DNA of 64,000 nt from Corynebacterium tuberculostearicum (GTDB lineage Bacteria > Actinomycetota > Actinomycetes > Mycobacteriales > Mycobacteriaceae). Position 1 is the stretch's first letter, and each line of letters starts with the position of its first letter. The stretch covers positions 2,108,001 to 2,172,000 of the forward strand of contig NZ_CP073096.1 in NCBI RefSeq assembly GCF_030503735.1. Reading direction: 5' to 3'. The translations under genes were made by a program, and so were the position numbers. Shown in pieces: positions 53,976-62,592 of the stretch. The notes beneath the pieces were generated by a model that was not told where the DNA came from, made no database searches, and saw nothing but the letters and a program-made list of their open reading frames with translations.

Positions 53976-54395
53976 CTAAATCCCCACGTGAGCCAGTTGC
54001 GCGCGGGTGATGATGCTGCGCCAGTCTTCAAAATTCTGCAGTGGGGCGCATAGGCCTTCCCACGTAGTGACGGCCACGCCGCGAGCCTTGAGCTCCAATA
54101 TGAGTAGCTCGCGATTGCCAGAGGCGGCCAAGCGGTGGATTTCGTTATGCGTGATATCGCCTTCGGCGCCCACATGGACATTGCCTATAAGGCGGAGCCG
54201 GGGAGTGGTGCCGGAGCCGCAGTGAGAGCCCGTGACGGCGTCGCCAAGCACGCCGGCCAAACCCGCAAAGCGGCGGAGTAGACCGAATGGTGCGGTGCAT
54301 TGGGTAATGAGGTCCACACACATGCCAGCGCTGATAAGCTTCTCGGCGGTGGATAGGGCTGCTGGCCCCTCGCCGATGATGGCTATACGCTGCAT
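53976..54395 (-). CDS. Shortened FprA-like NAD(P)H/ferredoxin reductase relative
   Basis: 139 aa. The start MQRIAIIGEGPAALSTAEKL is the FAD-binding Rossmann motif of FprA-type ferredoxin reductases, followed by PFGLLRRFAGLAG and LRLIGNVHVG, as in the first 100 residues of that 450-aa family. The end ELKARGVAVTTWEGL resembles its C-terminus. The NADP domain is missing, so it may be a relic with a central deletion or a small FAD-binding protein. GGAGG lies before the ATG at 54395. Divergent from cysH, in the place of fpr2 of C. glutamicum. Confidence 0.65.
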   Translation of the reverse strand: MQRIAIIGEGPAALSTAEKLISAGMCVDLITQCTAPFGLLRRFAGLAGVLGDAVTGSHCGSGTTPRLRLIGNVHVGAEGDITHNEIHRLAASGNRELLILELKARGVAVTTWEGLCAPLQNFEDWRSIITRAQLAHVGI

Positions 54396-54567
54396 GAAAG
54401 TGCCTCCTTGTGCGGGGTGCAGATGCCCGCAATAGACTGTCTTGTCTGTAAATCTAGTCCGCTTGGTACGGATTGGAAACTTTTTATTCGCACCTCCCGC
54501 CAAGCTCAGCGGCTTTTCGCGCACAATCTCCTGCACCGCCTTGGGGTTTTGCCTAATGTGTGACGGC

Positions 54568-55353
54568 ATGACCCCAACGACGAACCTGCTGGACGGTGGC
54601 AAGAACTACCGCGACCCCAGCATCTCCCCGGAAGGCACGCGCGATACTGTGCCGCTGGACGCCGAGGTAGCCGCGCGCAACCAGCAATTGGTGGACCAGT
54701 GGGCGGATAAGCTTTATGACGCCTCCGCTGAAACCATTACCGAATGGGCCGCCGAGCACGCCCCCGGCCGCCTAGCAGTAACCATGTCCATGGAGAACAC
54801 GGTCTTGGCCGAGCTCGCCCACCGCGCCGGGCTCGATGCGGACCTGCTTTTCATCGATACCGGTTGGCACTTCCCGGAAACCCTCCAGGTGGCCGATGAG
54901 GTAGAAAAGCGCTACCCGGACCTGCCCTTGGTGCGCGTACTGCCGTTGCTAAGCCCGGAAGAACAAGACAAGGTGTACGGCCCGCGCCTTTATACCCGCG
55001 ATACAGCGGCCTATAACCGCATGCGCAAGGTCGAGCCGCTGAATATGGCGATGGACCCATATGCTGGCTGGGTCACCGGCCTGCGCCGCGCCGATTCCGA
55101 ACACCGCGCCACCGCCCCGGCGCTGAGCCTCGACCGCACCGGCCGGTTGAAGATCTCGCCCATTATCACCTGGGATCTGGACGATACGGACCGCTATATC
55201 GAGGGCAACGACCTCATCATCCACCCACTCACGCTTCAGGGATACCGCTCCATCGGCTGCGCCCCGCTGACTTTCCCGGTTGGTGAAGGCGACGATGCCC
55301 GGTCCGGGCGCGTATTTGCAGACGGCAAGACAGAATGCGGGTTACACGAATAA
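54568..55353 (+). CDS. cysH: Adenylyl/phosphoadenylyl-sulfate reductase lacking most FeS cysteines
   Basis: 261 aa from ATG 54568. Contains MSMENTVLAELAHRAGLDAD, FIDTGWHFPET, RMRKVEPLN, AGWVTGLRRADS and the catalytic C-terminal ECGLH. In FeS-type APS reductases the sequence before RKV is CC and the later motif is GCAPC; here these are YN and GCAPL. Three of the four cluster ligands are gone, so it should be a cluster-free enzyme using thioredoxin. Whether it takes APS or PAPS is unclear. Start of the cysHDN operon; overlaps cysD by one base. Confidence 0.85.
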   Translation: MTPTTNLLDGGKNYRDPSISPEGTRDTVPLDAEVAARNQQLVDQWADKLYDASAETITEWAAEHAPGRLAVTMSMENTVLAELAHRAGLDADLLFIDTGWHFPETLQVADEVEKRYPDLPLVRVLPLLSPEEQDKVYGPRLYTRDTAAYNRMRKVEPLNMAMDPYAGWVTGLRRADSEHRATAPALSLDRTGRLKISPIITWDLDDTDRYIEGNDLIIHPLTLQGYRSIGCAPLTFPVGEGDDARSGRVFADGKTECGLHE

Positions 55354-56252
55354 TGAGCACACTTTCTCCACACCTAAAAGACCTAGAAAACGAGTCCATC
55401 CACATCCTGCGCGAGGTGGCCGGGCAGTTCGACAAGGTAGGCATCCTCTTTTCCGGCGGCAAGGACTCCGTTGTTGTTTTCGAGCTAGCCCGTCGCGCCT
55501 TCGCCCCGGCCACGGTGCCGTTTGAGCTGCTCCATGTCGATACCGGGCACAACTTCCCCGAGGTCATTGATTTCCGCGACCGCCTCGTGAAAGAATCTGG
55601 CGCTCGCCTGCACGTCGCCCGCGTCCAGGACTGGATCGACCGCGGCGACCTGCAAGAGCGCCCCGATGGGACCCGCAACCCGCTGCAGTCCGTGCCGTTG
55701 GTAGAGACCATCGCCGAGCGCGAGTATGACGCCGTGTGCGGTGGCGCCCGCCGCGATGAGGAGCGCGCCCGCGCCAAGGAGCGCATCTTTTCCATCCGCG
55801 ATTCCTTTGGCGGCTGGGACCCCCGCCGCCAGCGCCCCGAGCTGTGGGATCTTTACAACGGCGGCAAGATGGCCGGCGAAAACGTCCGTGTTTTCCCTAT
55901 CTCCAATTGGACCGAGTCCGATATTTGGGAATACATCGGCGCCCGCGAACTCGAGCTGCCCTCCATCTACTACTCTCACGAGCGCGAGGTATTCAAGCGC
56001 AATGGCATGTGGCTAGCACCTGGTGAATGGGGTGGCCCGGCCGAGGGGGAGGAGCTGGAAACCCGCACCGTGCGCTACCGCACCGTGGGAGATATGTCCT
56101 GCACCGGCGCCGTGGAATCTACCGCATCGACCCCGGACGAGGTGCTCGCGGAGATCTCCATTTCCATCCTTTCCGAGCGCGGTGCCACCCGCGCCGATGA
56201 CAAACTTTCCGAGTCCGCCATGGAGGACCGCAAGAAGGAAGGCTACTTCTGA
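55353..56252 (+). CDS. cysD: Sulfate adenylyltransferase subunit 2
   Basis: 299 aa. PP-loop ATP pyrophosphatase motif ILFSGGKDSVVVFELA at about 33-48, then PFELLHVDTGHNFPEV, CGGARRDEERARAKER, and SIYYSHEREVFKRNGMW. Works with CysN to make APS from sulfate and ATP. Start at 55353 (TAATG overlap with the cysH stop) gives the standard length. Confidence 0.95.
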   Translation: MSTLSPHLKDLENESIHILREVAGQFDKVGILFSGGKDSVVVFELARRAFAPATVPFELLHVDTGHNFPEVIDFRDRLVKESGARLHVARVQDWIDRGDLQERPDGTRNPLQSVPLVETIAEREYDAVCGGARRDEERARAKERIFSIRDSFGGWDPRRQRPELWDLYNGGKMAGENVRVFPISNWTESDIWEYIGARELELPSIYYSHEREVFKRNGMWLAPGEWGGPAEGEELETRTVRYRTVGDMSCTGAVESTASTPDEVLAEISISILSERGATRADDKLSESAMEDRKKEGYF

Positions 56253-57535
56253 TGACCACGACCCTCGCGCCGAATGTCGGCGCCCTCAAGCAGCGCGATA
56301 CCCTGCGCCTGTGCACCGCCGGCTCCGTCGATGACGGCAAGTCCACCTTCGTTGGCCGCCTGCTCTATGACACCAAGTCCGTTCTCGCGGATCAGGTCGA
56401 ATCCATGGAGCGCACCTCCACTGACCGCGGCTTCGACGGCATGGACCTCTCTTTGCTTGTTGACGGCCTGCGTGCCGAGCGCGAGCAGGGCATTACCATC
56501 GACGTGGCTTATCGCTACTTCGCCACGGATAAGCGCACCTTCATCCTCGCCGATACCCCCGGCCACGTGCAGTACACCCGCAATACGGTCACCGGCATGT
56601 CCACCTCCCAGGTGGTGGTGCTTCTTATCGACGCCCGCCATGGCGTTGTCGAACAAACCCGCCGCCACCTCAACGTGGCCGCCCTCCTCGGCGTGCGCCA
56701 CGTGGTTCTCGCGGTGAACAAGATTGACCTGGTGGACTATGACGAGCAGGTCTTCCGCGATATCGAGTCAGAGTTCAACCAGATCGCCGCGCGCTTAGAC
56801 ATCACCGATACCACCGTCGTGCCGATTTCCGCGCTCAAAGGCGATAACGTGGTCGAGCGCTCCACCACCATGGAGTGGTACACCGGCCCGACCGTCCTCG
56901 AGGTTCTCGAGACCGTCCCCGTGGCCTCCGGCCGCGCCGATGAGCTGGATTTCCGTTTCCCCATCCAGTATGTCATCCGTGAGCACGCCTCCGATTACCG
57001 CGGCTACGCCGGCCGCGTGAAGGCCGGTTCCATTTCCGTGGGCGACGAGGTCCGCCTGCCCGAGGGCCGCACCAGCACCGTCACCCAGATAGATACTGCC
57101 GATGGCCCCGCCGACTCCGCCGCCACCGGCGATTCCGTGACACTCCTGCTTGCCGACGACATCGATCTTGCCCGCGGCGATCTCCTCGCCGGCCCTCAGC
57201 GCCCCGCGGCCACCCGCGAATTCGATGCCACCGTTGTAGGCCTGACCGAAAAGGACATCAAGCCCGGCCAGATGCTCAAGCTGCGCTACGGTTCCTCCTT
57301 GGTCAAGGTCCGCGTCGCCGCAGTCACCCGCACCTTGGACCTCGATGGCGTTTCCGATGTGGAAGACCCCGAATCTGTCGCCATGAACGACATCGCCCAC
57401 ATCGCCATCCAGACCCAGGCCGAGCTTCCCGTTGAGGACTACGCTGCCCGCGGCGCGGTGGGCAATTTCCTGCTCATCGACCAGTCTTCCGGCAACACCC
57501 TCGCCGCCGGCTTCGTTGGCCACCGCCTGCGCTAG
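56252..57535 (+). CDS. cysN: Sulfate adenylyltransferase subunit 1 (GTPase)
   Basis: 427 aa, EF-Tu-like. G1 GSVDDGKSTFVGRLLYD (about 25-41), G3 DTPGH, G4 NKID, then beta-barrel domains. GTP hydrolysis drives APS formation with CysD. No CysC (APS kinase) domain is fused, and none is seen in the window. Its stop overlaps that of the convergent small gene by 4 bp. Confidence 0.95.
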   Translation: MTTTLAPNVGALKQRDTLRLCTAGSVDDGKSTFVGRLLYDTKSVLADQVESMERTSTDRGFDGMDLSLLVDGLRAEREQGITIDVAYRYFATDKRTFILADTPGHVQYTRNTVTGMSTSQVVVLLIDARHGVVEQTRRHLNVAALLGVRHVVLAVNKIDLVDYDEQVFRDIESEFNQIAARLDITDTTVVPISALKGDNVVERSTTMEWYTGPTVLEVLETVPVASGRADELDFRFPIQYVIREHASDYRGYAGRVKAGSISVGDEVRLPEGRTSTVTQIDTADGPADSAATGDSVTLLLADDIDLARGDLLAGPQRPAATREFDATVVGLTEKDIKPGQMLKLRYGSSLVKVRVAAVTRTLDLDGVSDVEDPESVAMNDIAHIAIQTQAELPVEDYAARGAVGNFLLIDQSSGNTLAAGFVGHRLR

Positions 57536-57723
57536 TCGTTTTTCGCGCCGCTGCTGTCGCTATTGTCGCCGCGTATCATAATGAGGCCGGTGACGCCGAG
57601 CAACAGCGGCGTGGAGATACCGAACACCGTAGGCCCTACTACGGTTAAGTTCACGATCAGCAGGACAATCGCCGCCACCAGCGCGAAAGCCCCGAATTTC
57701 TGCTGAAACGTTTTCTCGCTCAT
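57532..57723 (-). CDS. Small two-helix membrane protein
   Basis: 63 aa from the ATG at 57723 with GGGGAGATAGGA upstream. Two hydrophobic segments (FGAFALVAAIVLLIVNLTVVG and PLLLGVTGLIMI) and a charged tail. No family recognised. A longer frame from 57831 would add an Arg/Gly-rich leader and is less likely. Confidence 0.65.
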   Translation of the reverse strand: MSEKTFQQKFGAFALVAAIVLLIVNLTVVGPTVFGISTPLLLGVTGLIMIRGDNSDSSGAKND

Positions 57724-57854
57724 TCCTATCTCCCCTTCGGCTACGTTGTGGCCACGATAACCGCCTCTGGCTCCCCGCGAAAGCCCAGAACGCGGCCATT
57801 TCTTGGCTTCCCGCACCCCTTGAGGCCCCACCGTCGCTTGGCGTCACGCAGCGC

Positions 57855-57915
57855 GTAAAACAAGCACGTTTCGCCGCCAAACTGGTGACATTTTAGCGAA
57901 ACGTGCTTGTTTTAC
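57855..57915. repeat. 20-bp perfect inverted repeat, probable terminator
   Basis: GTAAAACAAGCACGTTTCGC (57855-57874) and its exact complement (57896-57915) enclose 21 bp. It starts 6 bp after the stop of the leftward lipoprotein gene, so it may be its terminator. The long exact arms and long loop are unlike the other terminators here and could be a small dispersed repeat. Confidence 0.7.
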
Positions 57916-57921
57916 ATCGAT

Positions 57922-58653
57922 CTACTGCATCGGTGGAACGTCGCCTGACATGATGACCTTCTGCTGGCCTTCATCCCACCGGAAGCCTGCATTGGTCGTA
58001 CCCGAGCGGTTGGCATTGCCTTCGCCCTCGCGTGGCCAGTGATAGGTCACCGCTATTTCGGAATCGTTGACGCGTTCAACCGTGGGAGCGAAGCCGTAGG
58101 GCTTTGCTGTTGCAGTACCTAAGTATTCACCGTGGTTAAAAAGCATGATATGGAAGGGTGAAGAACTTGTCCCTCCCTCAATCATCAGGGTTTCCCACGA
58201 TAGGGAAGCGCATGGGTCGTAGCCGGAGGAATCGAAAAGCTCCCAACCAATGGTGCCCCACGGCGCAACTTGGGAAACGCCGTCTTGGAACGCTGTCTGT
58301 GCGCTGTGCGTACCGCAGGTTTGGTTGGCTCCGCTAGCAGAAGAATTCTCGTCATCTAGTTGGGACGCCTGGCTTTCCTCCTCCTCGTCCATCACTACGT
58401 TGGGTGGCACTGGCTTGGAAGTAGCTTTTTCTTCTGGGGCAGATTCTTTCGTCGAGGTCTCCTGCTCTGCATTGTCACCTTGTTCTGGTGAAGTGGACCT
58501 CGAAGCAGTCTCATAGTGAAGATTTTGACCAGCAGTGTCAGTGGAATTATTTCCACAGCCAGCCAGAGTAAAGGGCACGATTGCCAGGCTCATTGCTGCC
58601 CCGATGGTCAGTACTCGGCCATGGAGACGGCTATGCGAGCTAGGCATTCTCAA
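57922..58653 (-). CDS. LppP/LprE-like lipoprotein
   Basis: 243 aa. Signal peptide with lipobox LAGC (Cys33), a Ser/Glu-rich linker (about 40-100), then a compact domain with Cys pairs (TCGTHSAQTAF, YDPCASLSW) and a C-terminal TNAGFRWDEGQQKVIMSGDVP typical of the LppP/LprE group. Anchored outside the membrane; function unknown. Overlaps the upstream gene by 14 bp. Confidence 0.75.
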   Translation of the reverse strand: MRMPSSHSRLHGRVLTIGAAMSLAIVPFTLAGCGNNSTDTAGQNLHYETASRSTSPEQGDNAEQETSTKESAPEEKATSKPVPPNVVMDEEEESQASQLDDENSSASGANQTCGTHSAQTAFQDGVSQVAPWGTIGWELFDSSGYDPCASLSWETLMIEGGTSSSPFHIMLFNHGEYLGTATAKPYGFAPTVERVNDSEIAVTYHWPREGEGNANRSGTTNAGFRWDEGQQKVIMSGDVPPMQ

Positions 58654-59365
58654 CCGCCCGGCGTCCCATAGTCTTGCGAATCGACCAGACGAACTCCCAG
58701 AGAATCAGCATGAGCGGGGTGGCTACGACAGTTTTGATCAGAGAGGCGCTGAAATCTGCGGTCTTGGACTCAAGCTCTGAGGAATCAAAGACGAGGCCCA
58801 TGGCGGTGGTGTCACTAGCTTCGCCGGCAAGGGACAAGCCGCGGATTCCGGCAATAAGCCACACGAGGAGCAGGATGCCCCATAGCACGCACCACATGAT
58901 GGATTGGCAGCGTTGGCGGTCTGGTTCGACGGGGAATGTTACATTACTAAAATCAACAGTGACTTGTTTATTGGCCACGTTGAAGCTTGAACTGCTGCTG
59001 AATTGCTGATTTGTTGCCTGTGGCTTCCAGTCTTGCTGTGGTTGCGCCGAGTGCTGAGGGGTGTATTCCGGCGCCGGGGTATAGGAGGCAAGATGTTCTT
59101 GCGGCGCGGTTTCGGACGGGAGGGCGGCGATGTAGCGGATGCGTGCGATATCTACTTCCGGCCCAGTGGTATTAGCCAAGTCGTTATCGTATTGCTTGCG
59201 CCGGTTGTCTGCGGAAAAGATTTGTCGCGCAGTGCTCAGTTCGTCGCGCGCTGCGGCGTCCCCGGGATCGACTTGGGCGAGCTTGTTGTCGATCTCTTCG
59301 ATAAGATCGGCGGGATCTGCCGAAGCATCGAGGGAGAGAGAATCGTAGAGGTTGTAGTGGGACAC
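58640..59365 (-). CDS. Membrane protein with a J-domain-like N-terminus
   Basis: 241 aa. The first 70 residues (YNLYDSLSLDASADPADLIE...SADNRRKQYDNDLA) have the helix pattern and YD-L sequence of DnaJ-like domains but no HPD motif, so Hsp70 stimulation is unlikely. A Gln/Pro/Ser linker follows, then two helices (about 157-178 and 210-228) and a basic end. Function unknown. Middle of a three-gene minus-strand set. Confidence 0.6.
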   Translation of the reverse strand: MSHYNLYDSLSLDASADPADLIEEIDNKLAQVDPGDAAARDELSTARQIFSADNRRKQYDNDLANTTGPEVDIARIRYIAALPSETAPQEHLASYTPAPEYTPQHSAQPQQDWKPQATNQQFSSSSSFNVANKQVTVDFSNVTFPVEPDRQRCQSIMWCVLWGILLLVWLIAGIRGLSLAGEASDTTAMGLVFDSSELESKTADFSASLIKTVVATPLMLILWEFVWSIRKTMGRRAVENA

Positions 59366-59447
59366 AGAGAGTTCCTTTCTGGTGTTAGAGCAGAGTCGTA
59401 GGGAGAAGAGAGTAATAGGGAAGGGGGGGATTTACATGGAGAGGGGA

Positions 59448-60539
59448 TTAGCAGGGGTCGGAGAAGTCCGCATCGTTATTTAGTGAACGAGCATTGCCAC
59501 CGTATTGCGCTTTTAGCTCGCACACTTTCTCCACGCTATGGCCTGCGTCGAAGTAGACGGCGTAGACGTCATTGCCGTCTACTTGGCCGCGAAGAGAGCT
59601 GCAGGCTTTTCCGCTCATTGTGTGTGAACCCGGATACTTACCCTGGACGCGAGAAAGCTCAGGATGGGGGTCACTGCCTAGGGGGACCATAACGGATTCC
59701 GCGATGAGAATGTATCGGCCGTCGCAGCGGGGGCCGGCGCTATCGTCCGGCATTTCGTCAATAGATTTTGCGCTAGCGCCAGCTTCATCTTTTGCTGCAG
59801 ATTCCGCACTGGGTTTGTCATTGGCGTCGCACAACAAAACCTTATCGAGCAAGGGGAGTGGGGCACCGGCGTCTTCAAGTTTTGACCGGTCGTAGCATCC
59901 CATATGGGATGGCGACGACATTCCGTCGGTTTCGTATCGGTGCCACGCATTGTCGGTCCAATAGAACAAGGCTTGGGACGAGGTTCCGTCCTCACCAGCA
60001 AAAAGCCAGGAATCATCGCAGTACATCTTTACCGGGGCACGCAAATCACTGAGCTTGTCATCTGCGTATTCATTGCACTTCTCGTACTTGGTCAGTTCTT
60101 GTGATTTAGCGTTATTTTTTCTCTCTGGGGAATCTTTTTCCCCGTCCTTTTTGGAGTTGTCCTCATCTTTGTCGGACTCAGATCCCTTCTCAGGGTGGGA
60201 GGAATCTTTAGCCTCAGAGCTAGCAGCCAATGCGGGTTCATTTGGATCATCGGCATCACTTGAATCGTTCCTATTGGCCAGTGCCCAAGTTAGACCACCA
60301 ACCAGAGCGAGAACCGCTAGCACAGCGATGACTAGGAACACGATGCGTTTACCTTTTCCGGAGGACTTAGAGGCGTCAAAACCCTCACCCGTAGGTGATG
60401 CTGCAGTGGTCGAGGTTGTAGGGGAATTAGGCGAGGGAGTGCCCCAAGCTTGTTCCTCGCGCGGCAAGGGGCGCTTGCGTTGAGTAGAAGGATCCGTGGA
60501 GGGCTGATCCGGCTGGCCCCAGGCATTGTTGTTGTTCAA
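59448..60539 (-). CDS. Single-pass membrane protein with Cys-rich external domain
   Basis: 363 aa. A Pro/Ser/Thr-rich cytoplasmic part (about 1-62), one helix (about 64-88, RIVFLVIAVLAVLALVGGL), a highly charged Asp/Lys/Glu/Ser linker (about 90-150), and an external domain with about eight cysteines (KCNEYADD, MYCDDSW, GCYDRS, LLCDAN, RCDGRY, ACSSLR, VCELKA, final C). The Cys count suggests disulfides. No known family; the modular plan resembles actinobacterial proteins that sense or bind external ligands, but this is not evidence of such a role. Confidence 0.6.
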   Translation of the reverse strand: MNNNNAWGQPDQPSTDPSTQRKRPLPREEQAWGTPSPNSPTTSTTAASPTGEGFDASKSSGKGKRIVFLVIAVLAVLALVGGLTWALANRNDSSDADDPNEPALAASSEAKDSSHPEKGSESDKDEDNSKKDGEKDSPERKNNAKSQELTKYEKCNEYADDKLSDLRAPVKMYCDDSWLFAGEDGTSSQALFYWTDNAWHRYETDGMSSPSHMGCYDRSKLEDAGAPLPLLDKVLLCDANDKPSAESAAKDEAGASAKSIDEMPDDSAGPRCDGRYILIAESVMVPLGSDPHPELSRVQGKYPGSHTMSGKACSSLRGQVDGNDVYAVYFDAGHSVEKVCELKAQYGGNARSLNNDADFSDPC

Positions 60540-60941
60540 AGGCTGAACTCCTCCATAAGCAATTCAAGAGCGGGATACGAGAGAGATTGGATAATCTAAC
60601 GATTAATCCGTGTCATACTATAGACATACGACTTGCAGAAATTCTTTCAAAAAGAACTTCAATACAGGCATTCGGCTTTATTCAAGTTATCTGTGCGTAA
60701 AGCGGATGGCATAAGTGTGACATCTGTTTAGTTAAGGGATTAGGCTAAAAGGAGAAAATACCACCAAGTCTGTCAGGTATAAGGGCTTAGCAACCGGTGA
60801 AAGGGCAGTGTTTTAGCACGAGAGCTTGAACGCACGCGGAATTTTGGCGAGCGGGAAGAGCAAAACGGCGCTTCTATGTCCGGCTTAATCCCAAGCGTGA
60901 CCGAAATTTGAATCCCCTATGAGGGGGAGAAAGGAACACTT
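60540..60941. promoter_or_regulatory. Divergent intergenic region
   Basis: 402 bp between two outward starts. Left half AT-rich (promoter of the leftward set); the right half ends with CCCCTATGAGGGG, a small hairpin just before the ribosome site GAGAAAGGA of the gene at 60942. No small gene or RNA family recognised. Confidence 0.4.
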
Positions 60942-61925
60942 GTGACACTGGATCGCAATCTCAGCGCCGCGGAATTGCATGCAACTCGCAATCGCGTGAG
61001 CGTGTCCCCAGACCTCATCAGACGATTAGGCGGTGCGTTGGGCTATGACGCAATCGAAGCCTTTGGAACAGATGCCCAATCTGAATTGAGCAAAGTCTTT
61101 GATTTGGGAGACATCATCGATCTCATCTTGCTAAGTCAGCTGCCGGACATGGAGGTCGCTCCGGGCATGGAACAGCAGGTAGAGGGGGACATCGCTAAGC
61201 AGCTGCTGCGGCGCATCAGCGCGGGTGATTATCTGACGCGCCAGCAGGTGCACGACCGCCTGCCGCGGGCTACGGTGATGCTCTACCGCATGGGACATCC
61301 GCGCCTGTGGGCCTTTGCCGCCCGCCAGCGCCTTCCCAAGGATGCGGAACGGGCAGTTCCAGAGTCGTTCCACCGCGATATCACCGGTCCGTACACCACT
61401 CCGGAGGAGGCGTGGTTGGGGATGTACGTGGCCGATGCCACGCGGCTTGGAGAGCTAAACACCCAGGTAGAAGGTGCCGGGTTGGGTGAGGATAGGCAGC
61501 AGCGCCTGCGGCTAGGTATGAGCCTGGCTGATACCTACCGCCAAGTGTGGAGCTCCGCGCGCGGCCATTGGCGCGTGAGCCCACAGACGCGCTATATCGT
61601 GCCCTCGCGCTTTGGCTATTGCCCCTTTGTCTTTCGCGTGGCCGAGGGTGGGTGGCGGCGCGATTCTTTCGAGGGGAGCCATGATCGTTTCATGGCTACG
61701 GAAGGCTATTGGATAGATGTGGAGCGTGAACGGCTCATTCACCTCGGCGCGCCAGACCCGCACGATGCTTGGCTTCCTACGGCGCGGATCGCGGCCGAGG
61801 CGCCGACGGAGGAGGACCTGGCTGTCGCGCGCGCACTTACCGGCCGAATTATCGCCTTGGGCGCCGGCCAGAAAAATATTACGATTCGCCTGCGCCAAAA
61901 GAACCGCACGTTGAACTTTGACTAG
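60942..61925 (+). CDS. Unknown 327-aa protein
   Basis: GTG start with AAAGGA 7 bp upstream. Soluble, no signal peptide. Opens TLDRNLSAAELHATRNRVSV, then an alpha-helical first half and a mixed second half with several Trp/Tyr (EEAWLGMYVADATRLGELN; RYIVPSRFGYCPFVFRVAEG) ending in basic IRLRQKNRTLNF. I do not recognise the family. It precedes the nucleosidase gene by 23 bp and may share its transcript. Confidence 0.65.
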   Translation: MTLDRNLSAAELHATRNRVSVSPDLIRRLGGALGYDAIEAFGTDAQSELSKVFDLGDIIDLILLSQLPDMEVAPGMEQQVEGDIAKQLLRRISAGDYLTRQQVHDRLPRATVMLYRMGHPRLWAFAARQRLPKDAERAVPESFHRDITGPYTTPEEAWLGMYVADATRLGELNTQVEGAGLGEDRQQRLRLGMSLADTYRQVWSSARGHWRVSPQTRYIVPSRFGYCPFVFRVAEGGWRRDSFEGSHDRFMATEGYWIDVERERLIHLGAPDPHDAWLPTARIAAEAPTEEDLAVARALTGRIIALGAGQKNITIRLRQKNRTLNFD

Positions 61926-61948
61926 GGTGGGCAGGTATTCTCGCAGGC

Positions 61949-62539
61949 ATGGAGAATCTCAACGGACGCAACCTTTTCGTCGCCGCTGTGGATGCGGAAG
62001 CCGCCCATATTCCGGAAGGCGAGCCCTTGCTCATTACCGGAATCGGCACGGTTCCGGCGGCCATTGCCTTAACGGAAGCTCTTGCCGAAGCCCGCGCTAA
62101 CGGCGCCCTTCCCGATCGCGTTGTCAACATTGGCACGGCGGGCGCGCTTGTCGACGGCATGGCCGGCGTCTTCGAAGTCAATAAGGTCACCAAGCACGAC
62201 TTCAAGCTAGAAGTGCTTACCGATATCAACCGCTACCTGCTGCCAGAGACCATCGAGCTCGAGACCTCCGGCCGCCTGCCAGTGCGCGGACTGGCCACGG
62301 GAGACATGTTCGTCTCCGATACCGCCCTGCGCACTGAGCTGGCCAAGAAGTCGCAGCTTTGCGATATGGAAGGCTACTCCATCGCTGCGGTATGCCAGCG
62401 CTTCGATGTGCCTTGCACCCTGCTCAAGCAGGTATCCGACTCCGCCAATGAAGAATCGATGGGCACTTGGGCTGGCGTCCTCGACCGAGGCGCGCGCCAG
62501 CTTGCCTCGGCCGCCACGGACTTAGGCTTTCTACGCTAG
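61949..62539 (+). CDS. Nucleoside phosphorylase-fold nucleosidase
   Basis: 196 aa. PNP/UDP superfamily: ITGIGTVPAAIALTEALAEA, VVNIGTAGALVDGMAGVFE, LCDMEGYSIAAVCQRFDVP and VSDSANEESMGTWAGVL, whose Asp is the likely proton donor and MEG the ribose-binding part. It probably hydrolyses S-adenosylhomocysteine, methylthioadenosine or a related nucleoside. It is shorter than E. coli MtnN (232 aa), so the exact substrate is open. Confidence 0.8.
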   Translation: MENLNGRNLFVAAVDAEAAHIPEGEPLLITGIGTVPAAIALTEALAEARANGALPDRVVNIGTAGALVDGMAGVFEVNKVTKHDFKLEVLTDINRYLLPETIELETSGRLPVRGLATGDMFVSDTALRTELAKKSQLCDMEGYSIAAVCQRFDVPCTLLKQVSDSANEESMGTWAGVLDRGARQLASAATDLGFLR

Positions 62540-62546
62540 AAAAATG

Positions 62547-62578
62547 AAGCGCGTCGGCGAAAACCGGCGCGCTTGTCT
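62547..62578. terminator. Terminator between the nucleosidase and the AI-2E family gene
   Basis: AAGCGCGTCGG (62547-62557) and CCGGCGCGCTT (62564-62574) pair with one mismatch, a 6-nt loop, and TTGTCT after. Serves two convergent genes. Confidence 0.75.
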
Positions 62579-62592
62579 ATGAGGTTGAGTGT

